Positions 12,513 to 24,330 of a DNA stretch of 64,000 nt are shown here, piece after piece. The stretch comes from Triticum aestivum (lineage: Eukaryota; Streptophyta; Magnoliopsida; Poales; Poaceae). Made by a program: the position numbers and the translations under genes. The notes beneath the pieces are model-generated. The model did no database searches. It saw nothing but the letters and a program-made list of their open reading frames with translations, and had not been told where the DNA came from. Location: contig NC_057795.1 of the NCBI RefSeq assembly GCF_018294505.1, forward strand, positions 229,008,643 to 229,072,642. Reading direction: 5' to 3'. Within the stretch, counting starts at the first letter, position 1; each line of letters starts with the position of its first letter.

Positions 12513-13546
12513 TGTGGAAAAGAGATAGTAGCATTGCCCTTTTTATTTTATTTTATTTTTTTGGCCTTTCTTTTTTTTGGCCTTTCTATTTTTTTTGGGC
12601 AATGCTCTAATAATGATGATCATCACACTTCTATTGGTTACAACATGAGGATTACAACTCGAAACTTAGAACAAGATATGACTCTATATGAATGCCTCCG
12701 GCGGTGTACCAGGATGGTGCAATGAATCAAGAGTGACATGTATGAAAAATAATGCATGGTGGCTTTGCCACAAATACGATGTCAACTACATGATCATGCA
12801 ATGGCAATATGACAAAAGTAATGTATGTCATGATGATGATGATGGAAGTTGCATGGCAATATATCTCGGAATGGCTATGGAAATGCCATGATAGGTAGGT
12901 ATGGTGGCTGTTTTGAGGAAGATATAAGGAGGTTTATGTGTGATAGAGTGTATCGTATCACGGGGTTTGGATGCACCGGCGAAGTTTGCACCAACTCTCT
13001 AGGTGAGAAAGGGCAATGCACGGTACCGAAGAGGCTAGCAAAGGCGGAAAGGTGAGAGTTCGTATAATCCATGGACTCAACATTAGTCAAAAGAACTTAT
13101 ATACTTATTGAAAAAATTTAGAAGCCATCAAAAATCAAGTATTAAGCGCATGCTCCTAGGGGGATAGATTGGTAGGAAAAGACCATCGCTCGTCCCTGAC
13201 TTCCACTCATAAGGATGCACAAGCCAGGTACACTTCATGTTTCAAATTTGTTACACAACTTTAACCATACGTGCATGCTACGGGACTTGCAAACTTCAAC
13301 ACAAGCATTTCTCGAATTCATAATTACTCAACTAGCAAGACTTTGATATTATCACCTCCATATCTTAAAACAATTATCAAGCATCAAACTTATCTTAGTA
13401 TTCAATTCACTCAAAAGAAAGTTTCACATATCTTGAATACCAAGTATATTAACATTAAGCAATTTACCATGCTATCAACGACTCTCAAAATAATCTAAGT
13501 GAAGCATGAGAGATCAATAGTTTATTTAAAACAAATCCACCACCGT

Positions 13547-13670
13547 GCTCTAAAATATCTAAGTGAAGTACTAGAGCAAAAATTATCACGCTCAAAAGAT
13601 ATAAGTGAAGCACAATGAGTAAAACTATCAAGCTCAAAAGATATAAGTGAAGCACATAGAGTATTCTAAC
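13547..13670. repeat. Three-copy tandem repeat, ~42-bp unit
   Basis: Units start at about 13547, 13590 and 13632 (GCTCAAAAGATATAAGTG core). A related half unit precedes them near 13495. It is located in the non-coding part of element D. Confidence 0.8.
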
Positions 13671-14575
13671 AAATTCCAAATCATATATCGCTCTCTCAAA
13701 AGGTGTGTACAGCAAGGATGATTGTGGTAAACTAACAAGCAAAGACGCAAATAATACAAGACGCTCCAAGCAAAACACATATCATGTGGTGAATAAAAAT
13801 ATAGCTCCAAGTAAATTACCGATGGAAGTGGACGAAAGAGGGGATGCCTTCCGGGGCATCCCCAAGCTTTGACTTTTTGGTGTCCTTGGATTATCTTGGG
13901 GGTGCCATGGGCATCCCCAAGCTTAGGCACTTGGCACTCCTTGTTCCATAATCCATCAAAAGAATTCACCCAAAACTTGAAAACTTCACAACACAAAAAT
14001 CTCGTGAGCTCCGTTAGAGAAAGAAAACAAAGAACTACTTAAGGTACTGTAATGAACTCATTATTTATTTATATTGGTGTTAAACCTACTTTATTCCAAC
14101 TTCTCTATGGATTATAAACTATTTTACTAGCCATAGATTCATCAAAATAAGCAAACAACACCCGCAAAACAGAATCTGTCAAAAACAGAACAGTCTGTAG
14201 CAATCTGTAACTAACGCAAACTTCTGGAAGTATAAAAATTCTACCAAAATGGGAAGTTATGGACAATTTGTTTATTGAACATCATCAAAAGTAATCAATG
14301 CAAAAGCACGTTCCTGTTATTTAACAAAATTATATTCGTGCGTGCAAAGTTTCTGTTTTTCAGCAGAATCAAATCAACTATCATCGTAGGTTATCCTATA
14401 GGTTCTACTTGGCACAAACACTAATTAAAAGATAAAACCACATCCAAACAGAGGCTAGATGGATTATTTATTCCTAAACATAAGCAAAAACAAAAAAACA
14501 AAAATAAAATTGGGTTGCCTCCCAACAAGCGTTATCGTTTAACGCCCCTAGCTAGGCATAAAAGCAAGGATAGAT

Positions 14576-16651
14576 CTAGGTATTGCCATCTTTGGTAGGA
14601 AATCCATAAGTGGCTCTCATGATAGATTCATATGGTAATTTTATTTTCTTTCTAGGGAAGTGTACCATGCCCTTCTTTAAGGGAAATTGGAATTTAATAT
14701 TCCCTTCCTTCATATCAATAATTGCACCAATCGTTCTAAGGAAAGGTCTACCAAGAATAATAGGACATGAAGGATTGCAATCTATATCAAGAACGATAAA
14801 ATCTATGGGCACATAATTCCTATTTGCAACAATAAGAACATCATTAATTCTTCCCATAGGCTTTTTAATAGTGGAATCCGCAAGATGCAAGTTTAGAGAG
14901 CAATCATCAAAGTCATGGAAATCTAGCAAATCACACAAAGTTTTGGGAATAGTAGAGACACTAGCACCCAAATCACACAAAGCATGAAACTCATAATCTT
15001 TAATTTTAATTTTAATAGTAGGTTCCCACTCATCATAGAGTTTTCTAGGGATAGAAACTTTCAACTCAAGTTTTTCTTCATAAGATTGCATCAAGGCATC
15101 AACAATGTGTTCGGTAAAGGCCTTATTTTGACTATAAGCATGAGGAGAATCTAGCACGGATTGCAACAAGGAAATACAACCAATCAAAGAGCAATTTTCA
15201 TAATTAAATTCCTTGAGATCCAAAATAGTGGGTTTAGCAACATCTAGGTTTTTATTTCTTTCAATCCCACTTTCATCAATTTCATCATCAAGATCTAGAA
15301 ACTCTGAATTCTTAAAACGCCTTCTAGGTAAAGGAAGATCGTCTTTAGTTTCATCAAGATTCATATTGCAAAACAAAGATTTAATGGGGGACACATCAAT
15401 AACTTTTAGATCTTCATCTTGATTTTCATAGGAATTGGAAGAACATGCTTTAATAAAGGCATCTTTGGAAGCACGCATCCTAGCGGTTCTTTCCTTACAC
15501 TCATCATTGGAAATTCTCATGGCTTTGAGAGACTCATTGATATCTTGCTTAGGAGGAATAGATCTAAGATTTAAAGAATCAATTTCAAGAGAAATTCTAT
15601 CAATGTTCCTAGCCAAATCATCAACTTTAAGCAATTTCTCTTCAAGCAAAGCATTAAAATTCTTTTTGTGAATTCATAAACTCTTTAATACTACTCTCAA
15701 ATTCAGAGGGCATCTTATTAAAATTTCCATAGGAGTTGTTGTAGGAATTTCCATAATTATTAGAAGGATTACTAGGATAAGGCCTAGGATTAAAATTCCC
15801 TCTATAAGCGTTGTTTCCAAAACTATTCCTACCAACAAAATTCACATCCATAGATTCATTATTATTCTCAAGCAAAGTAGATAAAGGCATATCATTGGGA
15901 TCAAGAGGAGTATTTTTATTAGCAAATATCTTCATAAGTTCATCCATCTTTTCACTCAAAACATTGATTTCTTCTATAGCATGCACTTTTTTACTAGAAG
16001 ATCTTTCGGTGTGCCATTGAGAATATTAGCCATAATATTATCAAGCAATTTGGTAGCATCTCCTAACATAATTTCCATAAACGTGCCTCCCGCGGCTGAA
16101 TCTAAAATATTTCTAGAAGCAAAATTCAATCCGGCATAAAAATTTTGTATGATCATCCATAAATTCAAACCATGTGTAGGGCAATTGCGAAGCATCAATT
16201 TCATTCTTTCCCAAGATTGGGCAACATGCTCATGATCAAGTTTTTTAAAATTCATAATGTCGTTCCTAAGAGTGATGATCTTAGCGGGAGGAAAATACTT
16301 AGAGATAAAAGCATCTTTGCACTTGTTCGAAGAATCAATACTATTTTTAGGCAAAGACGAAAACCAAACTTTAGCACGATCTCTAAGTGAAAACGGAAAT
16401 AACTTCAATTTGACAATATTGTTATCTGTATCTTTCTTCTTTTGCATATCACACAAATCAACAAAATTGTTTAGATGAGTAGCGGCATCCTCACTAGGAA
16501 GGCCGGCAAATTGATCTTTCATAACAAGATTCAGCAAAGCGGTATTGATTTCACAAGACTCATCATTATTAAGAGGAGCAATCAGAGTACTAAGGAAATC
16601 GCTATTATTGGTATTCGAGAAGTCACACAATTTGGTATTATCTTGCGCCAT
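14576..16651 (-). pseudogene. gag-PR: Element D gag-protease, two frameshifts
   Basis: The ATG at 16651 (MAQDNTKLC) is the gag start; the open frame upstream of it is leader. Gag shows the retrotransposon capsid block (LKLFPFSLRDRAKVWFSSLP, then FPPAKIITLRNDIMNF and QSWERMKLMLRNCP). The frame breaks near 15985 and returns near 15655, each by a single base, with an Asn-rich linker between. The last part carries an aspartic protease: CDLGASVSTIPK with the catalytic Asp at 14972-14974, and the flap/second-half motif IILGRPFLRTIGAIIDM. The stop at 14576 ends the coding region; no zinc knuckle and no pol follow. DLGAS is the Athila-type form of the active site. Product if intact: capsid and protease of a virus-like particle packaging the element RNA. 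Confidence 0.85.
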
Positions 16652-16862
16652 GGCAACAAGTAATCCAACACACAAGCAAACAGAAAGGCAAAGGAAAAAA
16701 GGCAAATGGGAAAGAGAGGAGGAGATTGGGAAAGAGAGGGCGAATAAAACGGCAAGGGTGAAGTGGGGGAGAGGAAAACGAGGGGCAAATGGCAAATAAT
16801 GTAATGCGATAGATAGGGATTGTGATGGGAACTTGGTATTGTTGACTTGCTTGTGTGAGCCT

Positions 16863-16880
16863 CCCCGGCAACGGCGCCAG
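16863..16880 (-). other. Primer-binding site of element D (tRNA-Asp)
   Basis: Minus strand TGGCGCCGTTGCCGGGGA, 18 bases complementary to the 3' end of plant tRNA-Asp. Eleven bases separate it from the LTR end at 16892. A tRNA-Asp primer is usual for the Athila lineage. Confidence 0.9.
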
Positions 16881-16891
16881 AAATTCTTCTT

Positions 16892-18471
16892 GCTACCTCT
16901 TGAGCACTTCGTTGGATTTCCCCGAAGAGGAGAGGATGATGCAGCAAAGTAGCGTAAGTATTTCCCTCAGTTTTTGAGAACCAAGGTATCAATCCAGTAG
17001 GTGACCACGCACAAGTCCCTCGTACCTACACAAAACGATAGCTACTCGCAACCAACGCGATTAGGGGTTGTCAATCCCTTCACGGTCACTTACGAGAGTG
17101 AGATCTGATAGAGATGATAAATAATATTTTTGGTATTTTTGATAGATAGATGCAAAGTAAAAAGTAAAAGGCAAAGTAAAAACAAAGCAAGTTAATAAAG
17201 CGATAGAGATTGATATGATGAGAATAGACCCGGGGGCCATAGGTTTCACTAGTGGCTTCTCTCAAGAGCATAAGTATTCTACGGTGGGTGAACAAATTAC
17301 TGTTGAGCAATTGACAGAATTGAGCATAGTTATGAGTATATCTAGGTAATGATCATGTATATCGGCATCACGTCTGAGACAAGTAGATCGAAATGATTCT
17401 GCATCTACTACTATTGCTCCACTCATCGACCGCTATCCAGCATGCATCTAGAGTATTAAGTTAAAAACAGAGTAACGCTTTAAGCAAGATGACATGATGT
17501 AGAGGGATAAATTCATGCAATATGATAAAAAAAACATCTTGTTATCCTCGATGGCAACAATACAATATGTGCCTTGCTGCCCCTGCTGTCACTGGGAAAG
17601 GACACCACAAGATTGAACCCAAAGCTAAGCACTTCTCCCATTCCAAGAACTACCAATCTAGTTGGCCAAACCAAACGGATAATTCGAAGAGACTTGCAAA
17701 GATAACTCAATCATACATAAAAGAATTCAGAGAAGATTCAAATATTTTCCATAGATAAACTGGATCATAAACCCACAATTCATCGGTCTCAACAAACACA
17801 CTGCAAAAAGAAGAAGATTACATCGAATAGATCTCCACGAGAGAGGGGGAGAACATTGTATTGAGATCCAAAAAGAGAGAAGAAGCCATCTAGCTACTAT
17901 CTATGGACCCGAAGGTCTAAAGTAAACTACTCACACTTCATCGGAGGGGCTATGGTGTTGATGTAGAAGCCCTCTGTGGTGGATGCCCCCTCCGGCGGAG
18001 CTCCAGAACAGGCTCCAAGATGGGATCTCGTGGATACAGGAGGCTGCGGCGGTGGAATTAGGTTTTTGGCTCCTGTTCTGATCGTTTGGGGATACGTATG
18101 TATATATAGGAGGAAGGAGTACGTCGGTGGAGCAACAGGGGGGCCACGAGGTAGGGGGCGTGCCCAGGGGGGCGCCCCCACCCTCGTGACTGCCTCTGGC
18201 ACTTCTTGGAGTAGGGTACAAGTCTCCTGGATCACGTTCAGTGAGAAAATACGTCCCCGAAGGTTTCATTCCATTTGGACTCCGTTTGATATTTCGTTTC
18301 TTCGAAACACTGAAATAGACAAAAAAAACAGCAATTCTGGGCTGGGCCTCCAGTTAATAGGTTAGTCCCAAAAATAATATAAAAGTGGAAAATAAAGCCT
18401 AATATAGTCCAAAATAGTAGATAAAGTAGCATGGAGCAATCAAAAATTATAGATACGTTGGAGACATATCA
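16892..18471 (-). repeat. Element D: 5' LTR
   Basis: 1580 bp; starts (minus strand) TGATATGTCTCC at 18471 and ends TAGCA at 16892 next to the primer site. It drives transcription leftwards through gag-protease. It is the partner of 10130-11713. Confidence 0.95.
18101..18108 (-). promoter_or_regulatory. TATA box in the 5' LTR of element D
   Basis: Minus strand CCTATATATACATACG about 370 bases into the LTR, after a GC-rich block. The same box stands in the other LTR at 11340-11347. Confidence 0.6.
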
Positions 18472-18501
18472 CCTCTCCGGTGTCTATATAAACCGGAGAG
18501 G
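18472..18501 (+). promoter_or_regulatory. TATA box in the loop of a perfect 10-bp inverted repeat (LTR of B)
   Basis: CCTCTCCGGT (18472-18481) and ACCGGAGAGG (18492-18501) are exact inverse complements, and the ten bases between them contain TATATAA (18485-18491). This should be the core promoter of the LTR. Element D has inserted right at the left edge of the left arm. Confidence 0.75.
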
Positions 18502-18761
18502 TTGGTCCTTAGAAGGCCGATCACAATTACAATCATAACATCATAGGCTAGCTCTTAGGGTTTAGCCTCTATGATCTCGTGGTAGATCTACTCTTGTACT
18601 ACCCATATCATCAATATTAATCAAGCAGGAAGTAGGGTTTTACCTCCATCAGGAGGGCCCAAACCTGGGTAAACATCTGTGTCCCTTGCTTCCTGTTACC
18701 ATCAACCTTGACGCACAGATCGGGACCCCCTACCCGAGATCCGCCGATTTTGACACCGACA
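18472..18761 (+). mobile_element. Element B: 3' LTR, second part
   Basis: It resumes at CCTCTCCGG exactly where the first part broke off and ends TTTTGACACCGACA at 18761. Removing D and one copy of CCTCT restores one continuous LTR of about 480 bp. The next base belongs to the RT region of element C, so B itself was inserted into C; the first five bases after it (CTAAC) should be one copy of B's target duplication, the other being lost with B's left end. Confidence 0.9.
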
Positions 18762-19812
18762 CTAACCACCTGATTCGTTGCCGCTAGATACAACAACAAC
18801 GGTTCTTGTGGTTTGGGCGCAACCAGCACTGGGGTAGAGGAGAGGTACTTCTTCAAATCCTGCAGCGCTACCTCGGCCTTCGGGGTCCACTCCATTGGGC
18901 CGGTCTTATTCAAGATCTTGGAAAAAGGAAGGGCATGCTCCACAGACTTGGAGATGAATCTGCTCATGGAGGTAACGCGGCTAGTGAGCCGACGCATGTC
19001 TTTGATCCGTTTAGGTGCCTCAATCTGCTCGATGGCCTTGATCTTATCTGGGTTTGCCTCAATCCCGAGCTGCAACACAAAGAACCCGAAAGCTTGCCGG
19101 ACGGGACACCGAAGACACACTTCTCAGGGTTCAACTTGAGGTTGATCTTGCGTAGGTTCACAAATGCTTCCTCTAGATCTTGCACAAGTGTTGCTTTGTC
19201 CTTGTTTTTGACCACTATGTCATCCATATAAGCTTCCATATTTCTATGGAGCTAGGGCTCAAAACCAATTTGGAATGCTCTTGCAAAGGTTGAGCCAGCA
19301 CTCTTCAACCCGAAAGGCGTCCGTAAAAAGCAATACGTACCACATGGGGTGATGAATGTTGTCTTCTCCTCGTCCTCTTTCGTCATGAAGATCTGGTGGT
19401 ACCCTGAGTAGGCATCGAGATATGATAACAGGTCACACCCAGCCGTGGAGTCAAAAATTTGGTTGATGCACGGTAAAAGGAAGGGATCCTTTGTACAAGC
19501 CTTATTGATGTCTGTGTATTCAATACACAGTCTCCACTTCCCGTTTTCCTTGTGCACCACTACCGGGTTGGCCAACCATGTCGGATGGAGCACCCCCCTT
19601 ACCAAGCCTGCCGCCTCTAGTTTTCTGATCTCCTCCGTGATGAACTCCTGCCTCTCCAGAGCTTGCTTCCTGACCTTCTGCTTGACGGGCCGTGCATGAG
19701 GACAGACAACAAGATGGTGCTCAATTACTTCCCTGGGAACGCCGGGGATGTCGGAGGCTTGCCATGCAAACACATCGACATTCGCCCGCAGGAAAGTGAC
19801 AAGCTTGCTTTC
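18762..19812 (-). pseudogene. pol: Element C: RT fragment of a Tat-type gypsy pol, truncated by element B
   Basis: Starting behind the UAG at 19813 the frame continues ESKLVTFLRANVDVFAW and then shows RT blocks: LEAAGLVRGVLHPTWLANPV, the SYLDAYSGYHQIFM catalytic block A, TPFGLKSAGSTFAR, and AYMDDIVV with the two catalytic Asp. It is disrupted by a TAG at 19252-19254 (where E has Gln), by frame changes near 19130 and elsewhere, and it ends abruptly at 18762 in the RNase H region (LLLYLAATNQVVS) because element B sits there. The RNase H block already lacks the first catalytic Asp, as in E. The rest of pol is missing from the window. Confidence 0.85.
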
Positions 19813-19815
19813 CTA
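19813..19815 (-). other. In-frame UAG between protease part and RT part of element C
   Basis: The reading frame of gag-protease runs into RT without any shift; only this TAG interrupts (TLDSK-stop-ESKLV). The same codon is TAG in element E at 45501-45503 (TLDPK-stop-ESALV), so it is a shared family trait and not a chance mutation of one copy. Confidence 0.75.
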
Positions 19816-22735
19816 TTTGCTGTCGAGGGTGGAGCTTATGGTAAAAGCTCCCCCCGTGCCGTCCTCCTTGACGGGCACCTTCTTGGTCTCTTGTGGTGCA
19901 GCCCTGGACTTCTTGCTCTTGTCGGTGGAGCTCTCTGGCACGTCCTCAATGGGAGCGCAACACCCCGAAGAGGTGCTCTTGCCGGAGTGGGTGTGAGGGG
20001 TCTCGCCGGTCTTTTTCCCTCCCGGGACTCCGTCGGCAGGAGCAGGTGCCTTGGCGGCAGTTGTTGCAACTGCTTCCCGGTAGAGTTAGTCGGCGCAGAT
20101 CAACGTGTCTTTCTTGTCGGAGGGGACGGTGATAATGTTCATCGGCCCGGGCATCTTCAGCGTGTTGTAGGCGTAACGTGAAGCCTCCATGAACTTGGCT
20201 AGTGCCGGGCGGCCGAGGATCCCGTTGTAAGGCAAGGGGATCTCGGCTACATCAAAGACAATCCTCTCCGTCCTATAGTTCAGCTCGCCTCCGAACGTCA
20301 CGGGCAGCGTGACCTTTCCCTTCGGCTGGCTCCTCCCCGGGTGGACCCCTTGGAACGTGCCCGTCTCCTCGAGGTCTCCATCAGGGATCTGTAGCCTCTT
20401 GATCACAACAGGTAAGATCAAGTTTAGACCGGTCCCGCCATCAACCATCATCTTCGTCACCTTGATGTTGCGGATTGTTGGTGAAATCAACAACGGCAAG
20501 CACCCGACCACAATAGTGCGGTCAGGATGGTCCTCGGTGTCGAAGATGATAGGCATGCTGGACCACTTCAACGTCTTCCGTGCGTCGAACGACGGCTCCA
20601 CCACTGTGATCTCACGCGCCCACTGCTTGAGATGGCGGTGGGATGTATGCAGCGAGGCGCCACCATCGACGTAGATGGCCTCCGTGGCTTTATGGAACTC
20701 GTGGTCGCCGGACTCACCGTCCTCGTCGTGATCATCGTCTTCCTGCTTCTTGTCGCGGCCCCGGGCGGGCCTCTCCTGCTGATTATCTTTGCTGCGGCGG
20801 ACTCCTTGGCCGCCATGCTTCTTGCCGGATCCCTTAGGACCCTCTTGGCCCTTCTCCTTATCCCGCCGCTCATACTTGGCTTTCTGCTTCTCAGCAAGAA
20901 GATCCACTTGCCGACAGTTCTGGAGGTCACGGCCCTTGGTACGGTGGATCTTGCAATACTGCTTGTCGAAGCCGCCTGGCTTATTGGCAGCCGCCAAGGC
21001 CCGGCAAGCGACACACCCGGCAACCTCCTTGCTGGGGTCACTCGCCTTGGATTTCTTGGTGGCGCCGGTATCGTCGGACCCCTCCACTGCAAGCACGGTC
21101 TTACCCTTGTGCTTCCAGTTACGTCGCTGGCCCTTCTTCGCTAGGGTGGCGGTATCATCCGTGGAGTCGGTTTCCGCACTGGCATCTTCGCCGGGGTACT
21201 TCCATCCCTCTTCAGCGCGAGCGCACCGGTCGGCTAGAACATAAAGCTCGGACACATCCTTGACCTTGTTCATCGCTAGCTCCTCACGCATCTTGCGATT
21301 GTGCACATTCTGATGGAATGCACTAATCATGGCGGCATGATGAACGTCAGGAATGTTGTACTGCACTCGGCTGAACCTTTGGATGTACTTACGCATGTAT
21401 TCTCCTTCTTTCTGGGGGATGATGTGCAAGTCGCTCGCCTGGCCATGAGCTTGGTGGCCTCCAGTAAAGGCGCCAACAAACTCATGACACAGATCCGCCC
21501 AAGAAGAAATGGAGTCCACCGGCAAGTGCGTCAACCATGACATAACATTGGGCTTGAGTGCCAACGGGAAGTAATTGGCAAGCACCTTATCATTGTGGGC
21601 CCCAGCAGCTTGTATCGCGATGGTGTAGATGCTGAGGAACTCCGATGGGTGAGTCTTGTCGTTGTACTTCTCGCCAACGTCGGGCTTGAACATGCAGTAG
21701 GAGGGCCACTGGAACTGCCATAGCTCACGGGTGAAGGCCGGACAACCCACCTCCTAGGGTAGGCCACCGTAGCCTCCTGGTGCTGGGTGGTCTGTATTGG
21801 GCCCTGCCCGCTTTTCTAACTGGTGGCGCGCGTCACGTCGGCGCTTGATGGTGGTTCGAGCGTCTTCATGAGCTTGCTCCTGAAGAACTTGACGTTGATC
21901 GCGGTGGGTTTGTGGGTCGGATGATGCTATGGAGACGTCATCACGAGCGTCGTCACGACGGACTGACACCCGCGGTGGCCGGTATGGAGGAGGGGAGTAC
22001 ACCGTGGACGCATCGCCTCCGGCCCGACCTCCGCTGGCATGCGGTGGCTCGACGGAGTGACGGCCTACGGGTCCCGCCGGCCGCAACTCGTCGTTGTTAG
22101 AGATGCCGACGAGGCTCCGGACAGTGGCCCTCCATTCGTCAAGCTTCTCTGTAGCGGGAGAAAGTCGAGGAGCAGCTGCGCGCTTGCTAGGGCTTCTGCT
22201 GGCGTGGACGGCGACAAAAGCTGTGTGGACCGTGATGCGCTTCGACTTCTAACCGCGTTAGGAGGAGCCCCATCACGGCCCCCCAGCCGTCCGCCACCCG
22301 CGCCAACACCTCGGCGCGCATGCTGGCCCTCCTCATCATGTGAAGGGCACATGGGACTCTTCCCAGGGCGGCGCCCAGGGTCACCAGCAGGGCGGCGCTG
22401 CTCATCGCGCACGACCTGAGAAGAGCGCGCCGTGTGTGCCGGTGTTGGTGTCTTGGAGGTTGCCGCGCTGCCGTCTGGCGGCATGACGACGCCCCTGGAG
22501 GGCCCCGTGCCGCCTGTGGGGGGCCGACTCCGACTCTGGAGCTCGCAATGCGTGGCTCATCGCATGGCGTATGAACGATGCCGCTTACCAGGCCTGGACT
22601 GCCAGGGTGATGTGGATGTTTGCGGGCTGCGCCACGGGTTCTCTCCGCGATTGGCCCGCTACTGGTCCGCACCGGTACTGGCAGTCCGGTCCCGGAGGAA
22701 CCGATCACCGTTGTCGTCTTCTTCTTAGGAGCCAT
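19816..22735 (-). pseudogene. gag-PR: Element C: gag-protease of a Tat-type gypsy element, broken
   Basis: The start MAPKKKT at 22735 parallels MPPKKKT of element E. The basic, Pro-rich N-terminus changes frame twice (near 22480 and 22090), and a TAG at 21754-21756 interrupts just before VGCPAFTRELW. The main open part (21750-20086) has the capsid block (HPSEFLSIYTIAIQAAG, WADLCHEFVGAF, YIQRFSRVQYNIPD), a degenerate zinc-knuckle-like CKIHRTKGRDLQNC, a Lys/Asp-rich stretch, and a protease with VDGGTGLNLI as active site and YNGILGRPALAKF near its end. A further TAA at 20086-20088 replaces a Lys codon of E. Upstream lie the primer site and LTR. This copy cannot make a functional polyprotein. Confidence 0.85.
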
Positions 22736-22789
22736 GGCAATGAAGAACTGCTAGGCCAACTACTAGACTAGATTTTCACAATTGCCTCT

Positions 22790-22807
22790 CCCTTACCTGG
22801 CGCGCAA
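22790..22807 (-). other. Primer-binding site of element C
   Basis: Same site as in E (minus strand, core CGCCAGGTA), with two changes against E, one of them in the CCA complement. Four bases separate it from the LTR. The matching tRNA end CCTACCTGGCGCGCCA looks like plant tRNA-Arg(CCU), from memory. Confidence 0.7.
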
Positions 22808-22811
22808 AAGA

Positions 22812-23954
22812 TGTCGGTGGGAAACGACACCTATGGGATCACGAGGATCCCTTCTGTGGTTGCGGGGCGCGGGGTTGTGAGAAGAGCAGGATTAGTAACC
22901 AGCACAAGGATCGTTTACCCAGGTTCGGGCCGCGAGGATGCATAAAACCCTAGTCCTGCTTTGGTGGATGTATTGAGTGTTTTTGAGCTCTTGAACTAGC
23001 TATGGTGACTGCGTGGTTCCAAAGAGCCTAATCCCCCTCTAGTACGACATGGGCCTCCTTTTATAGTCGAAGGGGCTGCCACCGTGGCACACAGGAGGTG
23101 GAAAGGCCTACAGTGCTATGAGCTTATCGCTCGTATTACAGGACAAGATGCATTTAATGCGTTGCTTAGGTGTCTTCTTGCTTTATCGGGGACGGGAGCG
23201 AGGCCCGTCTTGTCCATCGCTGCTCCTTCTCGCTTCGACACGCGCCCTGGCCAGCGATGCATGCGGCGTCATGTTGGCAGGCAAGCAGCTGAGGTGGCGC
23301 GGTGGTGGAGCCTTCACAAAGATCTGCATGCCGCCACGTAGGCATGTGCTGAGTTGGCCTAAAAGCTGCATATTGCCACGTAGGTGCCTACCCAGCTGGT
23401 TGGGCTGGCAGCTGCATGTGAATGGCAGTGGAGACTTGGTTGGTGCAGGCCTAGCAGTGGCCCCGCTGACGCCCTTGGCAAGGGCCTTGCCGGATGGCCC
23501 GACAAGGGTCTTGGCGTGGCGCGCTGTCGTCCCCAGCAAGGACCTTGCTGGGGGTCTTGTGGGTTTCCTCGGCAAGAATCTTGTCGAGGATCGTTGCCTT
23601 CCAATCCTCATCTGATCTTGAATATTCTTTGTCTTCAAAAAGATCTGCATACCACCATGGAGGTGCCTCCCGAGCCCTGGCCTAACGTGGTTGATGGTGT
23701 TGGAGACCGTGGGTTCGAGGGTGGCTCACTCCGCTGGTGTGGGCGAGCTGCCCCGGCAAGGGTCTTGCCGGGGAAACCTGCTTCATCCATCTGCTCTCTG
23801 TGGTCTCGGTCTTTGGCGTTGCGCTGATTGTTTCTGTGTTTGTGGCTCTGATTTCCTGTCTCCGCCCTGCTTAAGTGTGGCCGTGGGCGCGGCTCTGACT
23901 GCTCGTGCAACAATAAGGGGTATAAAAGAGCGCCCCTATTTTACTACACCGACA
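22812..23954 (-). mobile_element. Element C: 5' LTR
   Basis: 1143 bp, TGTCGGTGTAG (minus, from 23954) to CCCACCGACA (22812). It has the same end sequences and primer site as element E but is longer and quite different inside, so C and E are relatives rather than copies of one subfamily. TATA-like TATAAAAG lies on the minus strand at 23058-23065. It carries many copies of the word CTTGCCGG/CCGGCAAG. Right of it the sequence switches at once into a different LTR fragment. Confidence 0.85.
23058..23065 (-). promoter_or_regulatory. TATA box in the LTR of element C
   Basis: Minus strand GACTATAAAAGGAGGCCCATG. Element E has the same arrangement (CATATAAAAGGAGGCCCATG), which supports its role as core promoter. 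Confidence 0.65.
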
Positions 23955-24330
23955 GTATTTATAGAGCTGAGAGGCGATGGAGGAGACCCCCATGGGCCCA
24001 CAACCCATCAAGGCATTCTAGGGGCCTCTAACACACCATGGTGTCTTGTGGGCCCCACGGGCCTCCCCCAGGTGCTTCCTTGGCTCCTGAGTTGTCTTCT
24101 CGTCCAAAAAAATCTCCAAAAAGTTTTGTTGCATTTGTACTCCGTTTGATAGGGATATTCTACGAAGTAAAAAACAAGCAAAAAACCAGCAACTGGCACT
24201 GGGCAGTATGTCAATAGGTTAGTCCCAAAAAATGATATAAAGTTGCTATTTAATGATTGTAAAACATCCAAGAATGATAATATAATAGCATGGAATAATC
24301 GAAAAATATAGATATGTTGGAGACGTATCA
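23955..24330 (-). mobile_element. First ~376 bp of a Sabrina-like LTR, target of element C
   Basis: On the minus strand it begins TGATACGTCTCC at 24330 and follows the LTR of element D with clear divergence (CGATTATTCCATGCTATT, TTTTTGGGACTAACCTATTG). It stops at GCTCTATAAATAC, at the base where the LTR of C begins. Its other half would lie beyond C and is not in the window because C is itself truncated. The right border touches the satellite array directly. Confidence 0.8.

Larger units (their letters stand above)
11714..14575 (-). other. Element D: non-coding 3' internal region
   Basis: This 2.9-kb stretch lies between the protease stop and the 3' LTR, where pol would be expected. No RT, RNase H or integrase motif is visible in any frame. 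It contains two short tandem repeats (separate entries), T-rich tracts near 12540-12600 and two extra copies of the polypurine-like word AAGCTTGGGGATGC (minus strand, near 13855-13870 and 13910-13925) besides the true one at the LTR edge (11714-11727). Confidence 0.75.
10130..18471 (-). mobile_element. Element D: complete non-autonomous Athila-like LTR retrotransposon (Sabrina-like)
   Basis: This 8342-bp element has two ~1.58-kb LTRs (10130-11713 and 16892-18471) and is flanked by the five-base duplication CCTCT (10125-10129 and 18472-18476). Both LTR ends are clean (minus strand TGATAC...GTAGCA). The primer site matches tRNA-Asp, as in the Athila lineage. The interior holds gag and an aspartic protease but no RT, RNase H or integrase, so it depends on enzymes from elsewhere. 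The length, LTR size and gene content agree with what I remember of Sabrina from barley and wheat; the name is an inference. The two LTRs differ by scattered substitutions, so the insertion is not recent. Confidence 0.9.

Noticed and set aside
20527..21144. 205-residue plus-strand ORF rich in Leu
   Set aside because: It is the complement of the gag-protease of element C, whose minus-strand frame shows real motifs and matches element E.
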